A DNA stretch of 64,000 bases from Candidatus Thiodiazotropha sp. (GCA_023838465.1 JAIVEQ010000013.1:1-64000), one strand, 5' to 3'; shown: positions 1 through 9,839, counted from the first letter of the stretch. Notes: generated from the letters alone by a model not told the origin. Numbers and translations: made by a program.

Positions 1-172
1 TTTTTGATGCCTTTTCAACATCAAAAATAGAGAAGAATCTGTGGCCGATCAATACCTTAATTTCTTTGCGAAACCCGGATAGACCCTTTTTATATATTTC
101 AGCACATGCTGAAATTGTTGACGCAATAAAGATTATCAGGATTTGTGCAAAAATATTTCTTAGTCGCTTCAT
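1..172 (-). CDS. Secreted protein, N-terminal part only
   Basis: The reverse strand is open from an ATG at 172 to the window edge, giving 57 residues. The ATG follows a strong GGGAGGAG ribosome site. The N-terminus is basic (MKRLRN), followed by a hydrophobic stretch and ISAC, so it is either a signal peptide or a lipoprotein signal with Cys at about residue 23. It lies 35 bases after the stop of the FecR/TPR/barrel gene on the same strand and is probably its operon partner. I do not recognise the visible part, and the rest lies outside the window. Confidence 0.6.
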   Translation of the reverse strand, partial: MKRLRNIFAQILIIFIASTISACAEIYKKGLSGFRKEIKVLIGHRFFSIFDVEKASK

Positions 173-207
173 TTTATGCTCCTCCCATTGGAAGTTGTAA
201 GTGTGTA

Positions 208-3200
208 TTAACGAAATGTGAGAGATATCTGTCCGTAAACAACACGTTCAGGACTTAATGATGACGGTGATGCCGATGCTTCAACAGCCAGACTGTCATA
301 GCTGTTTCTATCTTCAAAATTGAACTCTTTATCAAAGACATTTTTCACGCCTAACGACACGAGTCCATGCTTGTTAGGCAGACGGTAAGAAAGAAGTAGG
401 TCGGTCAGCCAAAACGTGTCTTCAGCATCTTGAGGTGAATCAAAAATAGAACTCCCCTGCAAGACTCCTTTCTGGTCTGTATAGGTCGCAGCTACGCCAA
501 TAATAAAACCTGAAGGATGATAATAGTTTATTGTAACTGGCAAACGGTGGGTCTCTAATTCGATTACACCATCTGGTGATATGCCACTGAATTCAACAGC
601 ATTGATATTTGTTGCTGAGTCCAGGTCGCTAACACTGTATCCGAAATTGAGACTCAAGAACTTATAAGGTGACCAATTAACCCAGGCATTTGCACTGGTT
701 TCACCAAATTCAACGTCTACCATAGAAGAGCTAAAGGTATTTAAATTAAGCAGTTCAAAAGGTGTTTCTCCATCACGATGTAATCCTTGAATACCTGCAG
801 ATAAGGTTGGCATGAATTGATGGTTAAAACTCAAGCCATAGTTCCATGTATCAGTTTGACGGAATTCATCATGGATCTGATTGAATCCTGCTATATGTGT
901 TGGTTCAAGTGTTTGATAGAAGGAAGTACCAATTGCACTTGACCTCGTTTTGAAAACGGCAGCACGTAATACTGAGTCATTATTCAAGGACCATTGTGCC
1001 CCCAATTTTGGAAGTATACGAGTTTCCTTTTCTGAAAATATCTCACTAGTATCACGAGTAGCAGAAATAGCAGTTGTGAGATTTAGCCTTTCTGAAGGCT
1101 GATAGAAATAATAGCCGTAGAGTCGAGACTGTTTCTCTGTGAACTTACTATGTAGTGTGCAATCGGGAAGAGGTATTTGGCACGGCAAGGGTGAGAAATC
1201 AAATGTCGAAGCAGTACTAAATTCATCCCGATTAAAACTAATCCCGCCTATGAATCGATGTGCTCCACTATTATACTGCAATTGCAGATCATGGGTATTT
1301 ATTTTTGTATCATTATTTCGGAGTAGTTCGAAATTGTTTGCAGTTGTTTCGTAATCTATCTTTGTCGTTGTAAAAAGAACTCTGGTATCAGGTGAGATGG
1401 CATGATTTAACCCAATACGGTAACTAGTTGTGTCAGTATCTACACGTAATGTTTCATCTGTCAGCAAACTGGGTAGCAGCCTCTGAGAGACATCACCTTT
1501 TACAACTTCATCCTGGCTGACTTCGATCTGGAATAAGGTTCTGTCTGAAAAAGCAAATTGGGCAAAGATATTATAGAGATCCTGTTCGTAATCCGCATTC
1601 ATGCGGAAGCCATCTGTTTCTGCTTGATATTGTCCTAAACTGAACGCAAAGCGATCATATAGACCAGCAATGATGGCATCGTTACTCCAAGTATTCTCTT
1701 CAGCAATAGATGCGTCAAACTGAAAGGCCAGACCATTACGGGTAAAGAGAGGATTGTATTCATTATAAGAGAGCTCACCGGGTCCATTACCATCAAGCAA
1801 GCCTAAATTTGAGTTGCTTAATTGCGGTTGTAATGGGTCCAGATTTAGAGGTTGGGTCATTTTCGACTGCAGTAATTCACTCTGTCTGGCAGCATCCAGG
1901 TTGGTAATGCCCGAGTAGCTGTCCGCCAGCAGTCGATGGGCTGAATGATTACCAGGATCTTGCATCAGTGCATCGGTTGCCTGATAACGTGCTTGTTGTT
2001 CAAAATTCAAATCACTATAGATTCTTCCAAGCGCAACACTTCGGGCAGCTTCATCCTGATCCAGAAGTTGCCGGGACCGGTAAACACCCCGGTTATCATT
2101 CAGTTCAATCGCCTGCTGTTGCGCTTGCAGTGCTTCAACAGGGCGGTTATCGGACTGCAACAGTATCGAATCATAAAACCAGGCAGTCGGATCATTCGGA
2201 TCAAGGGTTTTCGCCATGGCAAATTGTTCAGATGCCAGGCTGTTGCGCTTCTCTTCGTAGTAGGCCTTGCCTATGTAGCTGCGCAGCAGGGCATTACCAG
2301 GGTCGAGTAGGACGGCTGTTTCGATCTCTTCACGACCGGACTGCAATGCTCCCTGGCGAATCTTCACCAGACCCAGACCTAATCGGGGTAAGGGCGCAGC
2401 CGAATCAAGGTTTATCGCTGCTTCGAACGCGGCCATGGCCGCATCGAGGTTGACCTCTCGCAGGGATGCAAAACCCAACACAGTGTGGGAGAGGGAGAGC
2501 TTGGGATCTAGGGCGACAGCTTGATTTGCCGCTTGCTGGGCGGACTTCGTATTGCCGGTCATTAACCAGACCTCGGCCAGGCGTGCCTGGGTCAGGGCAC
2601 TTTGCGGCGCTAGCTCAGCAGCTTTCTGACTGTTGGCCAATGCAGCGGGTATATTAAACTGGGCTTGATCGACATAGGATTGCGCCATATAGGCTGCGGC
2701 TGACTGGCTATCATTTACCCGTGCCTGTTTCGCCAGCTCAGCGGCCTCATCAATACGATTTTGGGCAATGGCCGTGATAGTCTGTTGCGCCAGCGTATCA
2801 GCTGCATCAGGTTGTTCGGGTAAGGGGGGATAATAGAGCGCCCAGGTGACAGCCTCGAGAGGTATGGCCTTGGCGATACGTACCGGTGCTTGATTGCTGG
2901 CTGCGTGAGCTGTCTGGTTGGCTGCCAGTTCAATTGATCCAGCCGTGTTAGTGGCAACCACAAGCCCTTCAAAGACCGTTACATTGGTGGCACTCTCTTT
3001 GATCTGTACAACAAACTCTGTCCCTTCTATCGAAGCGTTGACGTAGGGGGTTCTGACTTCGAGGCTTTTCGGCGTACGGCTGATGAAGTGAACGGCACCA
3101 AGCAGCAGGTCGATGATAGAGCGTGTCTTTTTCTCAACATGGGTGAAAGTGAGGGCTGAATCCCCATCCAGTCGTAACAGGGTTTCGTTAGTCAGGCGAA

Positions 3201-3435
3201 CTGCAGCCCGACTGTCGTAGCCGGTTCTGAGGGTGTCGCCTGTGCAGAATCCCTGCTTGAGTGCTGCACTGTGCCATGTCTCTTCGTTAGCTCTTTTTGT
3301 CTCGACTGCACCTTCCAGCGAGATCAACTTAGCCACAGGCTCACACTCTGCAGCTAAGAGATGCTCAGGTAAGAGCAAGACTAGAAGGGTCAATGAATAC
3401 TTCGCGAGCATTGAAATGTTGAGGCAATGCTGCAT
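208..3435 (-). CDS. FecR domain / TPR / outer-membrane beta-barrel fusion protein
   Basis: This 1075-residue envelope protein has three parts. After a signal peptide (about residues 1-28, ending LLAAE) comes a FecR-type domain (about 35-170), recognisable by GFCTGDTLRTGYDSRAAVRL and SIEGTEFVVQ. A long TPR array follows (about 210-520), with repeated A/L-rich helix pairs such as AQARLAEVWLMTGNTKSAQQ. From about 560 to the end it has alternating strands and a terminal aromatic (SLTFR) like the barrel of a TonB-dependent receptor. No plug domain or TonB box is visible. Inference: a surface assembly or export protein that reads or scaffolds something in the periplasm. FecR domains in anti-sigma factors sense receptors, but here the domain is fused to the barrel and has no sigma-factor neighbour. 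Function unknown. Confidence 0.8.
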   Translation of the reverse strand: MQHCLNISMLAKYSLTLLVLLLPEHLLAAECEPVAKLISLEGAVETKRANEETWHSAALKQGFCTGDTLRTGYDSRAAVRLTNETLLRLDGDSALTFTHVEKKTRSIIDLLLGAVHFISRTPKSLEVRTPYVNASIEGTEFVVQIKESATNVTVFEGLVVATNTAGSIELAANQTAHAASNQAPVRIAKAIPLEAVTWALYYPPLPEQPDAADTLAQQTITAIAQNRIDEAAELAKQARVNDSQSAAAYMAQSYVDQAQFNIPAALANSQKAAELAPQSALTQARLAEVWLMTGNTKSAQQAANQAVALDPKLSLSHTVLGFASLREVNLDAAMAAFEAAINLDSAAPLPRLGLGLVKIRQGALQSGREEIETAVLLDPGNALLRSYIGKAYYEEKRNSLASEQFAMAKTLDPNDPTAWFYDSILLQSDNRPVEALQAQQQAIELNDNRGVYRSRQLLDQDEAARSVALGRIYSDLNFEQQARYQATDALMQDPGNHSAHRLLADSYSGITNLDAARQSELLQSKMTQPLNLDPLQPQLSNSNLGLLDGNGPGELSYNEYNPLFTRNGLAFQFDASIAEENTWSNDAIIAGLYDRFAFSLGQYQAETDGFRMNADYEQDLYNIFAQFAFSDRTLFQIEVSQDEVVKGDVSQRLLPSLLTDETLRVDTDTTSYRIGLNHAISPDTRVLFTTTKIDYETTANNFELLRNNDTKINTHDLQLQYNSGAHRFIGGISFNRDEFSTASTFDFSPLPCQIPLPDCTLHSKFTEKQSRLYGYYFYQPSERLNLTTAISATRDTSEIFSEKETRILPKLGAQWSLNNDSVLRAAVFKTRSSAIGTSFYQTLEPTHIAGFNQIHDEFRQTDTWNYGLSFNHQFMPTLSAGIQGLHRDGETPFELLNLNTFSSSMVDVEFGETSANAWVNWSPYKFLSLNFGYSVSDLDSATNINAVEFSGISPDGVIELETHRLPVTINYYHPSGFIIGVAATYTDQKGVLQGSSIFDSPQDAEDTFWLTDLLLSYRLPNKHGLVSLGVKNVFDKEFNFEDRNSYDSLAVEASASPSSLSPERVVYGQISLTFR

Positions 3436-3963
3436 GAGTTTTCCTCTTGGATCTATTTATTATTCCCAGCAAATGGGGTATCGATTTTAAGTATTAAAAG
3501 TGCACCGTTTGTACGATATATATTAACGAATTTCTTGCAGTATGCGAATTTATTTCGTGTCTGCCAAGATAATTGGGTCACTTTTTTAAGGTGAAATATT
3601 CATAAAGTCACCTAACCCATCATCGTTGAATGTACAAAACTATCATATTGATTCAGTTCAGAGGTCTATGCGTGGGCCGTATTCCATTGCATAGATAGGG
3701 TTAAGGATTAGCTAAGGATCTTTGGCAGGTCGCTCATCAACATGCTGAATTCTCAGCATATATGTCGGAAAATTTTACGGCGCTACCTATTATTAACTTT
3801 AAAAATAGTTTTTATAGTATTGATTATTTAGTATTAAATATCTCATGGCTTAAGTTATGCATCAGAAATTTAAAACGATCCATAACAACAACCAGTGGAA
3901 AAAAACCTGACATGTTGACGCTGTCATAATCGAAAAGCAGGTCTGGTTTTAAAAACGATAACG
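3436..3963. other. Divergent intergenic region with a small palindrome
   Basis: This 528-base AT-rich gap separates the leftward FecR/TPR/barrel gene from the rightward hydrolase gene. It holds a perfect 7+4+7 inverted repeat, ATGCTGA-ATTC-TCAGCAT, at 3742-3759, which could be an operator. I found no gene, no convincing sigma-70 promoter and no RNA gene. Confidence 0.4.
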
Positions 3964-4605
3964 ATGAAACGAGAGAGAATCAGGAAAACTCATCAATATC
4001 ACTTGGTTTACCTGTTGGTATTGGCGCTTGGTTTTGGCATGACAAGCGATGGGTCTGCTGATGAGTTCTCTATCCTTCAACAAAATAACAATCAGACAGC
4101 CAGTAGCAGGGTAGAAAATACAGACTCAAAGTCCTGGCAATATTTGTCGTACTACCATCAGGCAGTGGAGGCGTCAGAGGAGATCAATTGTCTGGCGTTG
4201 AATATCTATTTTGAAGCACGGAGTGAATCAGAACAGGGACAGCAGGCAGTTGGGCATGTGGTCATGAATCGTGTTGCACACACCCGATATCCTAATTCGA
4301 TCTGTCATGTTGTCAGACAGGGAGGCGAGAGAAAACGAAATCGCTGCCAATTTTCCTGGTGGTGTGATGGACGGTCTGATCAGCCAACAAATCGTACCGC
4401 CTGGTTAAAGTCTTTGCAGCTGGCCTATGAAATCTATATGGGTCATTCCAATGATCCTACGGATGGTGCCCTTTGGTATCACGCTGATTATGTCAATCCA
4501 GGTTGGAGTACTACCCTCAGGCTGGGCAAAAAAATCGGCATGCACTTCTTTTATCTGGGTAGAAAGCAGACCACTTATGCACTGAATACGGCATCCACCT
4601 TGTAG
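3964..4605 (+). CDS. Cell wall hydrolase, SleB family
   Basis: This 213-residue protein has an N-terminal hydrophobic signal segment (about residues 13-32). Its SleB/Hydrolase_2 domain begins near residue 72 with CLALNIYFEARSE, where the Glu of YFEARSE is the presumed catalytic acid, and continues with AVGHVVMNRV and CQFSWWCDG. Members of the family cleave peptidoglycan (SleB is a lytic transglycosylase of spore cortex), and non-sporulating proteobacteria carry periplasmic forms used in wall turnover. The gene converges on the DUF3179 gene, 24 bases away, so the two are not co-transcribed. Confidence 0.85.
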   Translation: MKRERIRKTHQYHLVYLLVLALGFGMTSDGSADEFSILQQNNNQTASSRVENTDSKSWQYLSYYHQAVEASEEINCLALNIYFEARSESEQGQQAVGHVVMNRVAHTRYPNSICHVVRQGGERKRNRCQFSWWCDGRSDQPTNRTAWLKSLQLAYEIYMGHSNDPTDGALWYHADYVNPGWSTTLRLGKKIGMHFFYLGRKQTTYALNTASTL

Positions 4606-4629
4606 TGGCGCATGTTTCGATAGGATTCT

Positions 4630-5577
4630 TCATTCAACCTGGAACAGCTCTGTATCAGGGTAAAATGTATACCAAGCGAACCAGAAGGCGATCACAGAGT
4701 GTATTGTGTTGCCGTTACTATCACTTACACTAGCGGATTGATTGTCGACATCGTAGTGAATTACGACCTCTTTACCAGCCACATTCTCCTTGATCAAGCC
4801 GGTTGTTTTGGATAATTCCGCAAAGGGGTAGGCTTTACTCACACCTTCGATCTCCAGTCCTAGTACCCGTTCTTTCGGATGATAACCTTTAGAGGCAAAT
4901 TCTACGGGAAAATAGATTGAGCGACTTGTCTCGTAGCCTTGATAGGGTGAGCGTTTGTAATTGCGTGAAAAGCCGGTGTCTTGTGATAATACCTTTGTTG
5001 CAGGATATTGCTGTTGCCAATCTGACCAGGTCGTATGCTGTAAGGAGATGGGGGTGAGACGTCTCCCTTTGTATTTACCACTGATTGCCTCTCTTTTTAT
5101 CTGTGACCAAAGCGATTCTGTGGTTCTGTCATACAGCAGCATATCACTGTTGTAGAGCAACCCTGAGACACCAAATAATAGCGGCTTGTTATCCAGCCTC
5201 GCCTTGAATGCGATACCTGTGCCACATAGTGGGCAGAAGGTGACAGTCACACGTTCATTACCAAAGCGATCATTGACAATCTCGTGCCAGTTCATAATGG
5301 AAATGGGATAGGCTTTGACCAGTCCGTTGTACGCTAAACCAAGTACACGATCTTCAGGATCGAGGAATTTGGCCTTGTTAGCTGCTACAAAGCGAGGTTT
5401 ATCTATCGATGGAATGCCATCTTTAGGCGGTCCACCAGGTAATATATTCTCGATCGGTACCTGTGCGTCGGTTACATCAAAACCACCTTTAAATGTCCTT
5501 GCCTCTACCTGCCCGAACAGTAAGCCACCGATAAGAACAGCAATGACAAACCTTACGTATTCAATGGATGTCGCCAT
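4630..5577 (-). CDS. DUF3179 domain-containing secreted protein
   Basis: This 315-residue protein has a signal peptide (about 1-26, ending VEA). The DUF3179 signature is TVTFCPLCGTGIAF (Cys115 and Cys118), followed by FGVSGLLYNSDMLLYDR and WSQIKREAISG. The CxxC suggests a metal or redox site. The biochemical function of the family is unknown to me. It lies 11 bases after the HD-GYP gene on the same strand and is likely co-transcribed with it, which may link it to a cyclic-di-GMP response. Confidence 0.85.
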   Translation of the reverse strand: MATSIEYVRFVIAVLIGGLLFGQVEARTFKGGFDVTDAQVPIENILPGGPPKDGIPSIDKPRFVAANKAKFLDPEDRVLGLAYNGLVKAYPISIMNWHEIVNDRFGNERVTVTFCPLCGTGIAFKARLDNKPLLFGVSGLLYNSDMLLYDRTTESLWSQIKREAISGKYKGRRLTPISLQHTTWSDWQQQYPATKVLSQDTGFSRNYKRSPYQGYETSRSIYFPVEFASKGYHPKERVLGLEIEGVSKAYPFAELSKTTGLIKENVAGKEVVIHYDVDNQSASVSDSNGNTIHSVIAFWFAWYTFYPDTELFQVE

Positions 5578-5588
5578 CTGGCTTACCC

Positions 5589-6512
5589 CTATTGTACAAT
5601 AAGCGCCGAAGCGGATGTGGTGACAAATTCACCGATGAGATCAAAATCAACATTGGGTTGGAGGGCTTTCGATGAACCTTTTAGACCCGTTGCTATGATT
5701 TCGATTTTGTTGTTTGATTTTTCAATGACAGCTTCTGCTGCACAATTGTGGCAATAGGTATGATCGCCTGTCTTCTGATTGCGCCGTACAACCATTGTTG
5801 GTCCACAAGTTAAACAAGTCTGTAAGGGGATACCTAAATCTGTATGTCCGAGGATATGATTTAAACGGCCGGCTTGTCCCAGTTCGATGAAGATATGGCC
5901 GAAATTTCCATCAAATTGGGTATGCAGGTTCATCTTGATTCCCTTCAAAGCCTGATCCATTGACATGCCAAGTCGATAAGGCCGAGTACTGGTCATGGCA
6001 TCAAAGGCATCGCATATGCTGACAATCCGTGAATCCACCGACAGATTGCCATCATCTAATCCATAGGGGTAACCTGCACCGTCTGGACGTTCATGATGAT
6101 GAAGAATGGCACTCTTAACCAGTGCAGCCAATGGATGACCTACAACGATTCGGGCACCAACTTCCGGATGGTTTTTAATTGATTCGTACTCCTGGTCGGA
6201 GAGTCTTGCCGGTTTCTTTAACGTGGCATCAGGCACACTGATTTTGCCAAGATCATGAAGAAATCCACCTAAAGCTATACGTGCTACTTCTGACTTTTCC
6301 AGGCCCAGATCTTCAGCTAGTAGTCGACAGTATTGGGATACCCGCCAAAGATGCCCGCCAGTATAGGGGTCACGTGTTTCCACCATCCAGGCCATCACAA
6401 TCAGTGACTGTAGCAGGGGTTCTATTTCATGATGATTGATTTTTATATTCTTTTCTGTTTCAAACCAGGACTTGCTTGAGGGTAGAAGACTGATCATCGG
6501 CTTGCGCCTCAT
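5589..6512 (-). CDS. HD-GYP domain phosphodiesterase with Cys-rich C-terminal tail
   Basis: This 307-residue protein has a full HD-GYP core: His54 in YTGGHLWRV, His86-Asp87 in FLHDLGK, HHH 138-140, then ERPDGAGYPYGL and DAFDAMTSTRPYR. The family hydrolyses cyclic-di-GMP to pGpG or GMP. The HHExxDGxGYP motif appears as HHERPDGAGYP, which is normal. No receiver or membrane domain is fused. After the catalytic domain a tail of about 85 residues has two CxxC pairs (Cys233/236 and Cys254/257), spaced like a zinc ribbon or rubredoxin-like knuckle. The tail could sense redox state or metal (inference). It is first in a likely operon with the DUF3179 gene. Confidence 0.88.
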   Translation of the reverse strand: MRRKPMISLLPSSKSWFETEKNIKINHHEIEPLLQSLIVMAWMVETRDPYTGGHLWRVSQYCRLLAEDLGLEKSEVARIALGGFLHDLGKISVPDATLKKPARLSDQEYESIKNHPEVGARIVVGHPLAALVKSAILHHHERPDGAGYPYGLDDGNLSVDSRIVSICDAFDAMTSTRPYRLGMSMDQALKGIKMNLHTQFDGNFGHIFIELGQAGRLNHILGHTDLGIPLQTCLTCGPTMVVRRNQKTGDHTYCHNCAAEAVIEKSNNKIEIIATGLKGSSKALQPNVDFDLIGEFVTTSASALIVQ

Positions 6513-6964
6513 ATTATGATTCGATTTAACTCCCCAGAGCTTAAACTATATGGATTGGCTTTCTGTTCAAGCTTACTGTGTATAAGTCTTTCTCACTAAG
6601 AGTATTACGCTGAGATTGACAACTTGCGATTCACTCAGCTGAGCTGGACATACCATTCTCGTAATATGGTACGTTGCCGGTTACAGTCTGGATTCAAAGG
6701 GTTTGGTCAAAAGAAGCGCTCATCGGATGATGATGTCATTTCAGCATAGGCCACAATCACAGGTATATGGGATTTTTCTGCAAAGGAATGTGGATTAACG
6801 CAAATACGAATAGGGATTTTCAATCATGTGGCATACCTACCAAATTCAGCTATTCCATAGCTGTTGTATGATAATTAACTTAAGGTGTTCAGAAGCGTTA
6901 ATACGAAACATTTGTGTTAATTCGCGGACACTCAACTACTTGATCAGGAAAAGAACCGTATCGA
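6513..6964. other. Intergenic region, nothing recognised
   Basis: This 452-base gap lies between two leftward genes. It probably carries the promoter of the HD-GYP operon and the 3' end of the next transcript. I found no ORF of substance, no strong hairpin with a T run and no known motif. Confidence 0.3.
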
Positions 6965-7603
6965 TTAATCGTTTGTGCGCGGTTGCTCTGGTTTCATTCT
7001 GAGCTTCAATGAAGGTGTGGTGACAATGGGATAGATCATCCAGTCTTTGCGGCCAGTGTGAAACTTGAACCAGTCAGCTGCTACCAGACTGCCACCTTTT
7101 ATTCGTGTATTGGAACGACTGCCTGGATGTGCAAGCTTGCGGCCAGGACCGCGAAACTCATTCTGAAAGGTATCTAACTGGCCAAATATCAAGTTCAACC
7201 CTACATCATTGGCAAACATACGGATACCTGTGGAAAATCGTTTGGTTGTTAAAAAACCACCGACACTGCGGTAGATGACCAGATGCATATCTTGTTCAGG
7301 TTGCAGGCGCCTCAAGGAGATAACAACCTGTTTAGCTAATTTTGCAGCATCGGATTCACTCATCAGATAGATGATCTTCTCTTCGACATCCGAGTTGATC
7401 CGGATCGATGCGAATAACTGGCCCAGTGCTGTTTCATCTGCATTCTGTACAGGGTGAGCATTGATGTTGTTGCCTTCAGTGGTTATCGAATGGATTTCTA
7501 CAAGATTCGAACTGAACAACATGGTTGCCTGGGCATTTACTGAATGCAATAAAGACATGGCAAGCAGGAAAGATACAAAGGATGAAGTTATTGTTCTGAA
7601 CAT
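6965..7603 (-). CDS. Secreted protein of unknown function
   Basis: I chose the ATG at 7603 (MFRTITSSF). An upstream in-frame start at 7669 would run through the strong terminator hairpin at 7632-7663, and the 7603 start gives a clean signal peptide (about 24 residues, ending SVNAQA). The mature protein of about 190 residues is soluble and mixed alpha/beta, with segments such as SESDAAKLAKQVVISLRRL and HLVIYRSVGGFLTTKRF. I do not recognise a family. It follows the porin gene on the same strand but lies beyond that gene's terminator, so it probably depends on read-through or its own promoter. Confidence 0.6.
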   Translation of the reverse strand: MFRTITSSFVSFLLAMSLLHSVNAQATMLFSSNLVEIHSITTEGNNINAHPVQNADETALGQLFASIRINSDVEEKIIYLMSESDAAKLAKQVVISLRRLQPEQDMHLVIYRSVGGFLTTKRFSTGIRMFANDVGLNLIFGQLDTFQNEFRGPGRKLAHPGSRSNTRIKGGSLVAADWFKFHTGRKDWMIYPIVTTPSLKLRMKPEQPRTND

Positions 7604-7631
7604 CGGCTTTATCCTTCGGGTTATATCGCTG

Positions 7632-7663
7632 AAAAAAGAAAAGGGCCGGGGCGAACCCCGGCC
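7632..7663 (-). terminator. Rho-independent terminator of the porin gene
   Basis: On the reverse strand, a perfect 8-bp GC stem (GGCCGGGG / CCCCGGCC) is closed by a TTCG tetraloop and followed by CTTTTCTTTTTT. It lies 57 bases after the porin stop. TTCG-capped stems are unusually stable, so this is a confident call. Confidence 0.9.
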
Positions 7664-7720
7664 GAACAACGACCTACTTAGGGGATGAATAGGGTCGCAA
7701 TTAAATGCCTCTATTGTAAA

Positions 7721-8908
7721 TTAAAAGAATAAAATGGCACCAACATTGATGTTATTGGTTTCATCAGTACCCACTGGTGTTTCGCTTTCCATATCGGAGT
7801 ATTCCGCCATTAGTGTCAGGGCAGGTGTGAGATGGTGGTAGACGCCTAAAGTGATGCGCGTGTTTTCAACCAGAGTGATTTTCTCTTGCTCACTTTCACT
7901 CCAGTGTATACCCAGTTTAGTATTGCCAATGTCATAGCTACCCTGTAGATAGTAGCCACTGGTTTCCTCAGCATCACCTGTGGCAGCATCAAAGCCAGGT
8001 AACACTAAACCACCAAGTGCCAGGGTGGACATACCTTCACCATCATAGTAGTAGCCGATCAGCCCCAGGTCGCCAAAACTTACCTTGCCGAACAGATCGA
8101 AACCTTTTATGTCACTGCTAGCCCCACCCGCAAGATCGACCTCCTGGGAAATAACAGTCGCTGAAACGAGGCCATTTAGATTACCATCGAATTTATAGCT
8201 GGCCTTAGCATGAAAACCAGGACTGCCTTGGCCTTGTGCAGTACTGCCATTTGCATTGCCATTCATGGGGTTAAATATACCAATGGTTGCAGATAATCCA
8301 CCCATGTCTGGTGAGGTCCAGTTAATCTGTGTCAAACGGTCAACATAGACATAGCCATAACCGAGACCACCCAAGGTGGTATGCCCCGGATTATCTGAAG
8401 TAAATGTAGGCCCGACGCCAACTAGACTGATGTCGTTGAGGATGGCATCCAGGCCAAAGAGACCAAAGTTGCGTCCCATGGTTACCGTACCCATGCCCTC
8501 ATTGCCGAAGGTCAGGTAGACCTGTCGTGCATCGACTGTTGAGAAGGCGAGGGCGTCACTCCCTCCGTTGCCTTGGGAGGCAATGCCATAATAGACATTG
8601 ATATGCGCACCCAGATCATATCCGTTCTGATTAGTGGTAGCACTGAAGTTCAGTGAGGCTGGCAATAGTCCGTTTGAAACGTTGTGTGTGTCATCATCGG
8701 GTGAGCCACCGCAGGCCAACCCGGCCATTGTGGCACCCCCTGAGTTCAGATCGCCCGCGTCGCAGGAAGTGAGTGTATAGAATGCGTTGATATTGCCGCC
8801 CAGACCTAATGTCCAGTCACCTGTCTGCCAATTGACTGCCTGTGCACTGCCAGCACCGGCCAGACAAACTCCCCCCAGCATTGCCAATACGAGTTTGGAT
8901 TTGTTCAT
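7721..8908 (-). CDS. Outer-membrane porin
   Basis: The chosen start is ATG 8908 (MNKSKLVLAMLGG), preceded by GAGGAG about 11 bases upstream. A longer form from 8953 would bury the signal peptide. The protein has about 395 residues with a clear signal peptide ending GSAQA. The mature chain begins NWQTGDWTLGLGGNINAFYTL and shows Gram-negative porin strands throughout, including a TVTMGRNFGLFG segment and a C-terminal aromatic (VGAILFF). It likely forms a trimeric diffusion channel; substrate unknown. It is monocistronic, with a strong terminator downstream. Confidence 0.85.
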   Translation of the reverse strand: MNKSKLVLAMLGGVCLAGAGSAQAVNWQTGDWTLGLGGNINAFYTLTSCDAGDLNSGGATMAGLACGGSPDDDTHNVSNGLLPASLNFSATTNQNGYDLGAHINVYYGIASQGNGGSDALAFSTVDARQVYLTFGNEGMGTVTMGRNFGLFGLDAILNDISLVGVGPTFTSDNPGHTTLGGLGYGYVYVDRLTQINWTSPDMGGLSATIGIFNPMNGNANGSTAQGQGSPGFHAKASYKFDGNLNGLVSATVISQEVDLAGGASSDIKGFDLFGKVSFGDLGLIGYYYDGEGMSTLALGGLVLPGFDAATGDAEETSGYYLQGSYDIGNTKLGIHWSESEQEKITLVENTRITLGVYHHLTPALTLMAEYSDMESETPVGTDETNNINVGAILFF

Positions 8909-9413
8909 ATTGAGTTGGACTCCTCTCTTGGATTTTAATGTATTGACGACCATTCAAGGCCGAATGTGTCTTCCGACCTGTATCGTTTTTGATACGAAAT
9001 AAATACACAGCTCTTCGTGTGACCATTGTTGCAATGAATATGCCATTAAATTTATTGATATATATAACAGCAGGATAGCTAAAGTCGGCCTGACTTAAAG
9101 CAGTCCAAGTCTATGGAAGTGTCTCTTTTTTAATACAATTACTGGTAGTGTGTTGCGCTATTGTGGTACAGCATATTGTATGGATGCTCCGGACTATCTG
9201 GTTACCAATCCGGTTGAGTTTTTTAATTTTTTAAAAATGCTTCAATTCAACAATCAGGTTGTCAATTCTAGATAGTGTTTAGGTTCTCTAAGCTCATCAC
9301 TATTGAGAAGACTATTTGATAAAGTTGTCCTATCCTGTAAGGAATCCAAGCTGTAATGCCTCATCGGTAAAGCTTAATTAAATAATAATGAATTGACCTT
9401 TGGAGAATATGTA
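8909..9413. other. Divergent intergenic region, nothing recognised
   Basis: This 505-base AT-rich gap lies between the porin (leftward) and the SRPBCC gene (rightward) and must carry both promoters. I found no sigma-54 signature, no long repeat and no RNA gene. Confidence 0.3.
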
Positions 9414-9839
9414 ATGCCATCAACTGATCAATCAATCGTTGTTAATGCACCGATAGCCGAAGTTTGGAAAAGATTCAGCAACTTCCACGATCTCTCCTGG
9501 GCAAAGAATGTCATTAGCAAAAATCTTAAAGTAGGGGATAGGGATGGAGACAGTGTTGGTGCCAAGCGAGTTCTGAATGATGTTTTTTACGAAACGCTGG
9601 TTGAATATCTTCCCGACGATTACTATTTGAAATACTCAATTGATGATGGGCCTTCACCTGTTTCAAAAGAGGAAGTCTCTCATTATTTTGGTGTCGTAAA
9701 GCTTAGCCAGACATCTGACAATGCTGGCACCAAGGTGGAATGGTCATCATCATGGAATTCAAAATCAGAGGATGCCGTAGAGTTCTGTCATGGAATCTAT
9801 GTAGCTCTGCTCAATGATTTGGCAAAGTTATACCCATAA
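9414..9839 (+). CDS. SRPBCC family (polyketide cyclase/START-like) protein
   Basis: The start ATG 9414 (MPSTDQSIVV) follows TTTGGAG. An in-frame start at 9393 would add seven residues without a ribosome site. The protein of about 141 residues opens with QSIVVNAPIAEVWKRFSNFHDLSWAK, the usual beginning of a SRPBCC fold, a deep hydrophobic cavity used to bind lipids or small aromatic ligands. There is no signal peptide, so it is cytoplasmic. It is a lone gene, and the ligand cannot be inferred. Confidence 0.75.
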   Translation: MPSTDQSIVVNAPIAEVWKRFSNFHDLSWAKNVISKNLKVGDRDGDSVGAKRVLNDVFYETLVEYLPDDYYLKYSIDDGPSPVSKEEVSHYFGVVKLSQTSDNAGTKVEWSSSWNSKSEDAVEFCHGIYVALLNDLAKLYP

